This document shows positions 32,417 to 40,084 of a stretch of DNA of 64,000 nt, one piece after another. The position numbers and the translations under genes were made by a program. Positions within the stretch are counted from its first letter, which is position 1; each line of letters opens with the position of its first letter. Source of the DNA: Lacticaseibacillus parakribbianus (GTDB taxonomy: Bacteria; Bacillota; Bacilli; Lactobacillales; Lactobacillaceae); NCBI RefSeq assembly GCF_025490915.1, contig NZ_JANQBA010000007.1, forward strand, positions 1 through 64,000, in the 5' to 3' direction. The notes beneath the pieces are model-generated. The model did not search any database. It was not told the DNA's origin and saw only the letters and a program-made list of their open reading frames with translations.

Positions 32417-33433
32417 CTACTCCGTCAGCGTGACCCAGGCCCCGCTGCGGCTGCTTTGATAGATGCCGTTCAAAAGCGTCAGCGGCACCAGCGCATCCGC
32501 CCCGGCCAGGTAGCCGACCAGCGGATCGGCTTCTCCCGTGAGGCGATGCACGAACGCCGCGAACAGGCGCTGGTGGCCGTCGCCCCACGCGGCCTTTTGG
32601 TCCTTGGCCACCGCAATCGTTCGCGCCTCCTGAACCACGCCGTCCAGCCACAGCCCGGCGTTGGTCACCGTCAGCTCACCGCCGCTGCAGGCGAAGGTCA
32701 GCGTGGCCGGGTCGTCTCGGGCGTAATCGTTGGTGGCAAAAATCACCGCCGGCACCCCACCGGGCAACACGGCCGTGGCCATCGCGGCGTCTTCGACTTC
32801 TACCGCGCCGGCCAAAAGCGCGGTCATCACCTGGCCCCGCACCCGCCTGGGGTGGCCGCCCAGAAAGCACAGCGCGTCCAGCGTGTGAATCGCCTGGTTG
32901 ATCAGCACCCCGCCGCCTTCCGTCGCCCACTGCCCCTTCCAGGCCGCCGCCTGGTAGTAGGCCGCATCGCGGTGCCAAGTCAGCGTGGCCTTGATGCCGG
33001 TCACCTTACCCAGCCGGCCTGAAGCCAGCAAGCGCTTGGCCGCGACCAGCGATGGGGCGAAGCGATTTTGGAAAATCACCGCGTATTTCCCGGGAAATTT
33101 TGCCGCCACGGCCAGCACCGCGCGACCCTCCGCCGGCGTCATCGCCAGCGGTTTTTCGCACAGCACCGCCTTGCCGGCCTGAAGCGCCGCGATGCTCATC
33201 GTCGCGTGGAGGAAGTGCGGCGTCGCGATCGTGACCACATCCAGGTTGCTGGCCAAAAGCTCGTGGTAATCCGAGTAAAAGGCCACCGCCCCGGCCGCCT
33301 TGGCGAACGCCCGGCCCTTGACCACGTCGCAATCGCAACAGGCCGCAAGCGTCGCGTCTGGCAGTGCCGCAATCGCCGCGGCATGGGCGTGGGCGATCGC
33401 GCCGCAGCCGATAATCCCGAATCGTAGCATCAT
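32417..33433 (-). CDS. Gfo/Idh/MocA-family oxidoreductase (second of a pair)
   Basis: A 338-residue NAD(P)-dependent dehydrogenase: Rossmann motif FGIIGCGAIAHAHAAA at residues 4-19, LCEKPLAM (about 94-101) with the catalytic Lys, and EGGGVLINQAIHTLDALCFLGG with the conserved His/Asp region. It oxidises or reduces a sugar or sugar derivative. The start ATG overlaps the upstream stop (TGATG). It is the last gene of the GH31-SGNH-epimerase-Gfo/Idh-Gfo/Idh operon. It differs clearly from its neighbour, so the two probably carry out successive steps or an oxidation-reduction pair. Confidence 0.92.
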   Translation of the reverse strand: MMLRFGIIGCGAIAHAHAAAIAALPDATLAACCDCDVVKGRAFAKAAGAVAFYSDYHELLASNLDVVTIATPHFLHATMSIAALQAGKAVLCEKPLAMTPAEGRAVLAVAAKFPGKYAVIFQNRFAPSLVAAKRLLASGRLGKVTGIKATLTWHRDAAYYQAAAWKGQWATEGGGVLINQAIHTLDALCFLGGHPRRVRGQVMTALLAGAVEVEDAAMATAVLPGGVPAVIFATNDYARDDPATLTFACSGGELTVTNAGLWLDGVVQEARTIAVAKDQKAAWGDGHQRLFAAFVHRLTGEADPLVGYLAGADALVPLTLLNGIYQSSRSGAWVTLTE

Positions 33434-34593
33434 CAGTAGCTCCCTTCGGTGTCCAACACCCGTCCCGTCGTCCCCGGTCGGTAGCGCGACGTCTCCCGCC
33501 GCCGGTTCAACGCCTTCAAAAAGGCCGCCCCGTCGATCGGCAGCTCGACCCAGCGGTGCTCCCAAGACGACAGGTAAATCGCGTTGCTGATGGAAAGGCC
33601 CCGCAGCCCCTCCGCCGCCGGCGACATCAGCGGTACCCCCGTGAGAATGTGTGAAACAAAGTTCCTCACAATTTTCTGGTGGCCGGAGTCGCCGTCGAAC
33701 GCGACATCAACCGGCACCTCGCTGCAGTCCGGCTGACCGAAACCGCCTTGGAACGTGTGGTTGAAGTCGGCCTCGTCCTGCGCGTTGCGCCACAGCCGCA
33801 GCCGCTGGTCCTCAATCACCAACTTGCCCCGCGAGCCGACGATTTCGAACCGGTTGGTGCCGGGCGTCTCCGTCGTGGTGGTGACGAACACCCCGGTCGC
33901 GCCGTTCTCGTACTCGACGTAGGCCGTCGCCTCGGTTTCGACCTCGACGTCGCGCCGCTTGCCGTTGTACGTGAAACCCATCACGCGGCTGGGCATCCCG
34001 CAGATCCACTGCCACAGATCCAGCTGGTGCGGGTCCTGATTCAACAGCACCCCGCCGCCCTCACCGGCCCAGGTCGCTCGCCAGCCGCCCGAGTTGTAAT
34101 AGCTCTGCGACCGGTACCAGTCGGTGATGATCCAATTGGTGCGACGCAGCTCGCCCAACGTGCCGTTTTGCACCAGCTCCCGCGCCTTTTGGTAAGCCGG
34201 GTTCATCCGCTGGTTGTACATCAAGGCGTAGGTCAAATCCGGGTGCCGCGCCGCCACGGCCAGCGCGTCTTCCACCGCCTGGGTGTAGACACCGGCCGGC
34301 TTCTCCGACAGCACGTGCTTCCCCGCCGCCAACGCCTGGGCCGCGATGAGCGGGTGAAAATAATGCGGTGTGGCGATAATCACCGCGTCGATGGCCGGAT
34401 CGGCGAGCAACGCCCCTGCGGTCGGGTAGCAGGTCAGCTCGCCGAACCGCGCGGTCGCCGCGGCCAGCCGCGCCGGGTCGATGTCGGCAATCGCCGAAAG
34501 CTCGGCGTGAGGAATCTCGCCGGCGGTCAGGTAGCTGGCGTGAAGGGTGCCGATGTTGCCGACGCCGATGATGCCAATGTGAAGGGTTGTCAT
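33433..34593 (-). CDS. Gfo/Idh/MocA-family oxidoreductase (first of a pair)
   Basis: A 386-residue dehydrogenase: GIIGVGNIGTLHASY at residues 6-20, VLSEKPAGVYT around 90-100 with the catalytic Lys, and EGGGVLLNQDPHQLDLWQWICGMP with the conserved His/Asp region. Substrate unknown; family members act on inositols, glucose derivatives and N-acetyl sugars. GAGGT precedes ATG; the ATG overlaps the stop of the isomerase/epimerase gene by one base (TAATG), so translation is coupled. With the isomerase/epimerase-like protein it resembles inositol- or keto-sugar-type catabolic modules. Confidence 0.92.
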   Translation of the reverse strand: MTTLHIGIIGVGNIGTLHASYLTAGEIPHAELSAIADIDPARLAAATARFGELTCYPTAGALLADPAIDAVIIATPHYFHPLIAAQALAAGKHVLSEKPAGVYTQAVEDALAVAARHPDLTYALMYNQRMNPAYQKARELVQNGTLGELRRTNWIITDWYRSQSYYNSGGWRATWAGEGGGVLLNQDPHQLDLWQWICGMPSRVMGFTYNGKRRDVEVETEATAYVEYENGATGVFVTTTTETPGTNRFEIVGSRGKLVIEDQRLRLWRNAQDEADFNHTFQGGFGQPDCSEVPVDVAFDGDSGHQKIVRNFVSHILTGVPLMSPAAEGLRGLSISNAIYLSSWEHRWVELPIDGAAFLKALNRRRETSRYRPGTTGRVLDTEGSY

Positions 34594-35627
34594 TAATCCC
34601 ACCTCTGATCAAGTTTGCACAACAGGTCGCGCAGCGCGGCCGCCGCAATGTTGAACAACACCTCGCCGTCGCCGCGGCGCGTGGCCCCCGATGCGCGAGG
34701 CGAACTGGCGCCAACTGTGCCCACCCCGGTCGCCGCGCCAGCCGGCCGCGAGGGTCGTTCCTGGGTCCCGGCCGCTCGTGCCGGGGCCGCCGCTTCCGTG
34801 TTGGCGACCGGCGCCGCACCCACCGCGGCCAGACCGGTCGGCGCCGGGTGACGCACCGTGCTTCGCGCCTCCAGCTCCCGGAAGCCGGGGAAAACGCTCA
34901 GGTGCGGTTCGATGCTCAAAAATCCCGCGTAACCGCGCTTTTGCAGCGCCGCCAGCACCGCGGCCACGTGGCCATCGCCCTGCCCCGCCGGCGTCACCGC
35001 GCCGCTTGCGGTCAAGGCGTCCTTGATGTGGACATAGGCGATGTGCGGCGCCAGTAGCTCGAAGGCCTCCGGGTAGACACTTGCGCCGCACTGCACGAAG
35101 TTGGCCGGATCAAAGGCCAGGCGCAGCTGCGGATTCGCCAACGTTGTCACAAGGTCCAGGCAGCGCTCCGGCGAGTCGCCGTAGATACCCTTCTCGTTTT
35201 CGTGCAGCAGCGTCACCTCGGGGTAGGCCTTGGCCACCTCAAGCATCGCCCGCATCCGCTGCAGCACCTGCGGCCGGTAGTCCTCAGCCGCCCCCGCCGG
35301 CACGTAAAAGCTGAAGCAGCGCAGGTACGGTGCCTTGAAAATGCGGGCCAGCGTCAGCGTGTGGTCGAGCTTGGCCAGGTGCGGCGCAAAAGAATCGGTG
35401 ATGCCGATTTTGCCGATCGGCGAGCCGATGCTGGACACGCCGATGCCGGCCGCCGCCAGCTGCCGCGCGTAATCCGCGGCCTGAGCCAGCGTGAAATCGC
35501 TCACAGATTGGCCCCCGATGCCCCGCAGCTCCATGTGATGAATGTTATTTGCCTGCAGCACCCGAATCTGGGTCGCCAGGTCCGGGCTGATCTCATCCGC
35601 AAAGGCGGACAGCGTCATCGTCGTCAT
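34593..35627 (-). CDS. Sugar phosphate isomerase/epimerase-like TIM-barrel protein with C-terminal insertion
   Basis: A 344-residue member of the xylose-isomerase-like/AP-endonuclease-2 TIM-barrel family. Core motifs are LSAFADEISPDLATQIRVL at the start, HNIHHMELRG-like strand 2, LLHENEKGIYGD with a metal-ligand Glu (about residue 150), LAFDPANFVQCG, and YVHIKDAL. After FLSIEPHL (about residue 251) a stretch of about 60 residues rich in Ala/Pro/Gly/Thr/Arg splits the last helix (residual LFNIAAAALRDLLCKL) from the barrel. It overlaps the SGNH stop by 4 bases (ATGA) and precedes two Gfo/Idh genes, so it probably isomerises a sugar or keto-inositol intermediate. Confidence 0.85.
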   Translation of the reverse strand: MTTMTLSAFADEISPDLATQIRVLQANNIHHMELRGIGGQSVSDFTLAQAADYARQLAAAGIGVSSIGSPIGKIGITDSFAPHLAKLDHTLTLARIFKAPYLRCFSFYVPAGAAEDYRPQVLQRMRAMLEVAKAYPEVTLLHENEKGIYGDSPERCLDLVTTLANPQLRLAFDPANFVQCGASVYPEAFELLAPHIAYVHIKDALTASGAVTPAGQGDGHVAAVLAALQKRGYAGFLSIEPHLSVFPGFRELEARSTVRHPAPTGLAAVGAAPVANTEAAAPARAAGTQERPSRPAGAATGVGTVGASSPRASGATRRGDGEVLFNIAAAALRDLLCKLDQRWD

Positions 35628-36454
35628 TTTCCCCCTCCGATCAAGGCGAGCAGCGCCTGCTCGAACCGCGGCAGCCACAGCTTTCGGTAGCCCAGCCGCG
35701 TCGGGTGGGCATCGTCGGCCATCGCCGCCGGCAACGCCTTGGTCGCGTCGTGCAGCGCCGCATCGCCGTACAGGTCGAGAATCGCGAAGTGCCACTTCGC
35801 CTGCAGCTCGCGCAGCCGCGCCACCAGCGCCGCGTAATCGCGATCGGCCGGCTCGCGCAGGCAGGTGTAGACCAGCACCGGGCAGCCCCACCGCGCCGCC
35901 ACCGTGGCCAAAATGTGTTCGATGGCCCCGGTGGTGGTGTCAACAGCAAAACCACCGGCCGCAGTCGGTTCGGTTGCCGAAGCCGCCGCGGTCGGTAATG
36001 TCGCCCGATCCGGCGAATCGGCGACCGCGGCCCCGGTCGGCACGGCTGCAGGTGGCACGGCTGGCCCGACGGCGAATGCGGTCCCAGCTGGCCCGGCCCC
36101 GGTCGGCGGCGTCATCACGCCCAGCGCCTTGCCCTGGCGGCTGTCGTTAGTGGAAAGCTGCAGGACAAAGGCGTCAAGCGCCGGCGCCGCCGCAAAATCG
36201 CTCGCCAGCCGCGAGACGTAGGTGTCGGCCGCCGTGCCGGCCAGCGTGGTGCCGCTGATCGCCGACTCAATCGGCACCACGCCGTCTTTGGCCGCCAGGA
36301 ACTGCACGAACGACTCACCGAGAGACGCCGCCCCAACGGTGATCGAGGAGCCCAGAAACCCGATGGTGGTGCCGCGAAGCGGTGAGGCCGGGTCAGGTGG
36401 CAAAGTGGCCGCCGCGTACTGCGGGGCGTTGCCGGAAAGGCTGTCAGTTGTCAT
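35624..36454 (-). CDS. SGNH/GDSL hydrolase with mid-protein low-complexity insertion
   Basis: A 276-residue cytoplasmic SGNH esterase. Blocks are visible as GFLGSSITVGA (catalytic Ser around residue 38), the block II Gly in AISGTTLAG, LQLSTNDSRQG (block III Asn), and DDAHPTRLGYRKL (block V Asp/His). Between blocks III and V, residues about 113-175 are Ala/Thr/Pro/Gly-rich and extra to the family. GGAGG lies before ATG; the stop of the GH31 gene is one base upstream. It probably removes acyl groups from sugars released by the neighbouring glycosidases. Confidence 0.87.
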   Translation of the reverse strand: MTTDSLSGNAPQYAAATLPPDPASPLRGTTIGFLGSSITVGAASLGESFVQFLAAKDGVVPIESAISGTTLAGTAADTYVSRLASDFAAAPALDAFVLQLSTNDSRQGKALGVMTPPTGAGPAGTAFAVGPAVPPAAVPTGAAVADSPDRATLPTAAASATEPTAAGGFAVDTTTGAIEHILATVAARWGCPVLVYTCLREPADRDYAALVARLRELQAKWHFAILDLYGDAALHDATKALPAAMADDAHPTRLGYRKLWLPRFEQALLALIGGGK

Positions 36455-36455
36455 G

Positions 36456-38738
36456 TCATTCCTCCATGCGATAGGCGCCGGTGGCGTCATCGAATACCAG
36501 CACGTAGCTGCCCCGTGCCGTTTCTATCGTCAGCCGCGCGTACACCGGCACCTCCGGGCTACGGTGGCTCAAGGTCACCGTCGCTTGGTCCGCAGTCACC
36601 GCAACCTCGTAGCGGTTATACGCGCCGTTTTCATAGGCAAAACTTTCCCCGTCGTCTTGGTAGTGCCGGTAAGTCCCTTGTTGACCCCACAGCTTGAAGG
36701 TCAGCGCGTGTTCACGCGGCACATCCACGTGCAGGGTCGCCGGCCGCAGCGGCAGCACCGTTCCCCCCTTGACGAACAGCGGCAAGGTGGCCAGATCCGC
36801 GGCAACCACCACCGTGCGGCCACCGGCCACCGCGTCACCGGTCCAGTAATCGAACCAGTCGCCGGCCGGTAAGTAGACCAGTCGCGCATGCACCCCAGGG
36901 GAAAGAATCGGCGCCACCAACAGCGCGTCACCGACCATGAACTCGGTGTTCAGATTGGCCACCGCCGCATCCGCGGGGTAGTTCAGCACCAGCGGCCGCA
37001 TGACCGGCAGCCCGGTCCGGGTCCCCGCCTCGAACAGGTCGTACAGGTAGTCCAGCAGCCGGTAGCGCAGCTCAAGGTAACGCCGGTAAATCGCGAGCGT
37101 CGGCTCCCCGAAGCGCCACGGCTCCTGCATTCGCGTTCCGGCACAGCTATGGTTGCGGAACAACGGGCTGAACACGGCGGCCTCAACCCACCGCGTCAAA
37201 AGCTCCGCGGTGGTGTCGCCGAGAAAGCCGCCGATGTCCGTGCCGGCAAAACCGAACCCACTCATCCCCAAGTTGCACAGCTGCGGAATCATCATCCGCA
37301 GGTGTTCCCAGGAGCTGCGGTTGTCGCCGGTCCAGACCGTGCTGTAGCGCTGCGTCCCGGCAAACACCGCCCGTGAGATCACGAACGGCCGCCTTTTTGT
37401 CAACGTTTTCAATCCATCGTAAGTCGCCTTGGCCATGTTGTGCCCGTAGAGGTTGTGCATCCGCTGGATGGTGGCCGGGGCCTCCTCATTGTGAAACACC
37501 GTGTCGGCCGGCATCGGGCCGTCGAATCCCGCCGGCTCGTTCATGTCGTTCCAGACCCCGCTGACGCCGTGGTCAACCAGGAACTGCTGATTGCATCCCC
37601 ACCACCGGCGCGTCGCGGCCTGACCAAAATCGGGATAGGCCGCCTTGCCGGGCCACACCGTGTTCAGGTACGTCGCACCGGCCGCCGTGGTGGCAAAAAG
37701 CCGCTGCCTCAGCCCTTCCTCGTAGACCCGGTACCCGGGCTCCGCCTTCACACCGGGATCGATGATGGTCACCACCTTGACGCCTTGCTGCGAAAGCCCC
37801 GCCGTGAGTGCCTTGAGATCGGGGAACTTGTGCGAATCGACGGTGAACACGCGGTACCCATCCATGTAGTCGATGTCGAGGTGAATCGCATCCAGCGGCA
37901 AGCGCTTTTGGGCAAACTCGCTCACGATAGCGCGAACGGTCGGGGCGTCCGGGTAGCTGAAGCGCGACTGCTGGTAACCGAGCGTCCACTTCTGCGGCAG
38001 CGGGGTGCGGCCGGTCAGCCCCGTGTAGGTGGTCAGGACTGCGGCCGGCGTGGTGCCGGCGATCAGGTAGTAGTCCAAGGCGCCACCCGCTGCCGTCACG
38101 AAGAAGTAATCGGGGCTTTCCATGCCCAGATCAAAGTGGCTCTTGTACGAGTTGTCGAGGAAAAGGCCGAACGCGCCGCTTGGCGTGTGGCCGATCACGA
38201 AGGGGACGCTTTTGTACAGCGCCTTGGTCTCCTCGATCTGCTCCGGCTGATCGGTGTTCCAGTTGTCGTAGGCGTAACCCCGCTTGTCCAGGAAGCCGGT
38301 TTTATCGCCGAGCCCGTAAAAATGGGCCTCTGCAGGCATCCGCTTCACAATCTCAACCGGCGCCTGCTCGCCTGTCGCCTGCACCGTGTGGCCCTCGGCC
38401 TCAACCAGTGCCTGCGTCGCCGCGCTGATGTCGCGCAGCAGCGGCCGGCGCGGCTGGCGGTAATCGCAGACCAGCGGCGCCCCGGCCGGCGTCAACACAT
38501 CGACGTGGCCGTCGGCAGCCACCTGCACCTGCATCGCGGCGGTGGTCAGCGTCAGGCTCGCTGCTTGCTGCGCGACGTTCACGTCAACCGGCTGCGGCGT
38601 GGCCGTGACCACGCCGGTCCCCGCTGCCTGCACCGCCCCGCGGGTCACGCGGATTACCGCAGGCGTCACCAGCTGCACCGTCGTCGCCCCAACCGTCACC
38701 GATTGGGTTTTGGCATCGTAATTCAACACTTCACTCAT
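36456..38738 (-). CDS. GH31 alpha-glycosidase
   Basis: A 760-residue GH31 enzyme (alpha-glucosidase, alpha-xylosidase or related). Domains in order: N-terminal beta domain with FYGLGDKTGFLDKRG (about 140-155), the barrel with HLDIDYMDGYRVFT (287-299) and nucleophile Asp398 in GVWNDMNEP, FAGTDIGGF in the acid/base region, then C-terminal beta domains. The YGLGD-KTGFLDKR pattern is typical of alpha-glucosidases. No signal peptide. TGGAGGT lies before ATG. First gene of a five-gene operon, divergent from a GntR-LacI-type regulator. Confidence 0.94.
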   Translation of the reverse strand: MSEVLNYDAKTQSVTVGATTVQLVTPAVIRVTRGAVQAAGTGVVTATPQPVDVNVAQQAASLTLTTAAMQVQVAADGHVDVLTPAGAPLVCDYRQPRRPLLRDISAATQALVEAEGHTVQATGEQAPVEIVKRMPAEAHFYGLGDKTGFLDKRGYAYDNWNTDQPEQIEETKALYKSVPFVIGHTPSGAFGLFLDNSYKSHFDLGMESPDYFFVTAAGGALDYYLIAGTTPAAVLTTYTGLTGRTPLPQKWTLGYQQSRFSYPDAPTVRAIVSEFAQKRLPLDAIHLDIDYMDGYRVFTVDSHKFPDLKALTAGLSQQGVKVVTIIDPGVKAEPGYRVYEEGLRQRLFATTAAGATYLNTVWPGKAAYPDFGQAATRRWWGCNQQFLVDHGVSGVWNDMNEPAGFDGPMPADTVFHNEEAPATIQRMHNLYGHNMAKATYDGLKTLTKRRPFVISRAVFAGTQRYSTVWTGDNRSSWEHLRMMIPQLCNLGMSGFGFAGTDIGGFLGDTTAELLTRWVEAAVFSPLFRNHSCAGTRMQEPWRFGEPTLAIYRRYLELRYRLLDYLYDLFEAGTRTGLPVMRPLVLNYPADAAVANLNTEFMVGDALLVAPILSPGVHARLVYLPAGDWFDYWTGDAVAGGRTVVVAADLATLPLFVKGGTVLPLRPATLHVDVPREHALTFKLWGQQGTYRHYQDDGESFAYENGAYNRYEVAVTADQATVTLSHRSPEVPVYARLTIETARGSYVLVFDDATGAYRMEE

Positions 38739-38885
38739 TGTGACCTCCAAAAAACATCATTACACTCAAAAGCATTCAAAATGTTGGGTACACCTTTTAA
38801 GTGCTTTGCGTGATAAACTAGCTAAGACAGCTTAAATCTGTATAAACATATTGAATAATCCCAGTCACCTCGAAAGGACAACGCG
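38739..38885. promoter_or_regulatory. Divergent promoter region of GH31 operon and regulator
   Basis: 147 AT-richer bases. Visible elements are the palindrome CATT-CAA-AATG (about 38773-38783), the repeated half-words AGCTAAGACAGCTTA, and ATATTGAATAAT, similar to ATATTGATTAT in the control region of the paralogous regulator (about 53205). These are candidate operators. No consensus -35/-10 pair stands out. Confidence 0.4.
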
Positions 38886-39989
38886 ATGTCTAAAACACCC
38901 ATGTATTATTCCATCTACAAGCAGCTGCAAAGTGAAATTCAGGATGGCACCTACCCCGTTGGCACCAACCTGCCCACCGACAAGGGCCTGGCCGAGCGCT
39001 TTGGCGTCAGCGTCATCACCATCAAGAAGGCGATGGAGCTGCTTTCGACCGACGGCTACATCACCCGCAAGCCGCGCAAGGGGACCACGGTGCGGGAGGC
39101 CAACCCGACCAAGCTGAACGCGATGGACACCTCCCACCGCATTTTTGGCCTGGTCCTCACGAATTTTACGGATTTCTTCGGGGCATCGATCCTGCGCAGC
39201 ATCCTCTCCACTGCCCAGAGCTCCACTGATTTTATCGTCAAGATGAGCTACGGCGACCGCGAACTCGAGAATCAGGCCATCCATGACCTGGTCGCGCTGG
39301 GAATTCAGGGCCTGATTCTACTCCCCACCTCATCAGAATACGCTTCCCCGGAGCTTTTGAACCTGGTTGCCAAAAATTTCCCCGTGGTCGTCATCGATCG
39401 CCTGATGGGCGAGCTGCCGCTGTCAACCATCAAGACCGACAGCGTTGCGGCCTCCCGTGCCGCCGTCGAGAACTTATTCGCCAACGGTCACACCCGCATC
39501 GGCATGCTGACCTCCGACGCCTCGGCCTCCACCATCGATGATCGCATCACGGGCTTCATCACCGCTCACATCGACGCCCAGCAGCCGTTCTCGCGCCAGC
39601 AGATTGTGTCGACTATCGACTCCGTGGTGCCGAACTCCAAACGCGCGATCACCGATGACATCGCCGTGCTCAAGACCTTTTTCAAGCAAAACCCCGACTT
39701 GACCGCCGTCGTCACCTCCGAGTACAACATCGCCTTGCTGGCGACCAGCGCGTTGGAGGCGCTGGGCAAGCGGGTCCCGGAAGACGTGTCAATCATCAGC
39801 TTCGACGCCCCCGCGATGAACCCCTACGAGCCTCACCCCGTCCGGTTCACCCACATCGAGCAAAACGAGGCCGAAATCGGCAAGCAGGCCGTTTTGCTGC
39901 TCAAAAAGCAAATCACGACGCCAAGCTTCTTCAAGAAGGTCAACCTGCCCTTCAAGCTCATCAACGGCAACACGGTTCGCCAGCTTTAA
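38886..39989 (+). CDS. GntR-type HTH with LacI-type sensor domain regulator
   Basis: A 367-residue regulator with AraR-like architecture: GntR winged helix at residues 6-75 (TDKGLAERFGVSVITIKKAMELLSTDGYITRKPRKGTTV) joined to a LacI/GalR periplasmic-binding-like sensor (HRIFGLVLTNFTDFFGASILRSI, then GLILLPTSSEYASPELL, VVIDRLMGELPLSTIKTDS, ENLFANGHTRIGML, and PEDVSIISFDAP). GAAAGGA precedes ATG. It is divergent from the GH31 operon and likely represses it in the absence of an imported sugar. Its paralogue at 53433 shares collinear motifs, suggesting duplication within the island. Confidence 0.93.
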   Translation: MSKTPMYYSIYKQLQSEIQDGTYPVGTNLPTDKGLAERFGVSVITIKKAMELLSTDGYITRKPRKGTTVREANPTKLNAMDTSHRIFGLVLTNFTDFFGASILRSILSTAQSSTDFIVKMSYGDRELENQAIHDLVALGIQGLILLPTSSEYASPELLNLVAKNFPVVVIDRLMGELPLSTIKTDSVAASRAAVENLFANGHTRIGMLTSDASASTIDDRITGFITAHIDAQQPFSRQQIVSTIDSVVPNSKRAITDDIAVLKTFFKQNPDLTAVVTSEYNIALLATSALEALGKRVPEDVSIISFDAPAMNPYEPHPVRFTHIEQNEAEIGKQAVLLLKKQITTPSFFKKVNLPFKLINGNTVRQL

Positions 39990-40013
39990 CCGAGCTGGTC
40001 AACCGCGTCAGCG

Positions 40014-40066
40014 CAACGCCCTTGAACCCGACCGCAGCCGGTCAGGCTCAAGGGCGTTGTCTTTTG
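40014..40066. terminator. Bidirectional terminator between regulator and GtaA-like gene
   Basis: Long stem CAACGCCCTTGA...GACC / GGTC...TCAAGGGCGTTG followed by TCTTTTG on the plus strand, 25 bases after the regulator stop and 19 bases beyond the end of the convergent gene. Confidence 0.85.
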
Positions 40067-40084
40067 TAGCGGTTCTTTCGCCAC

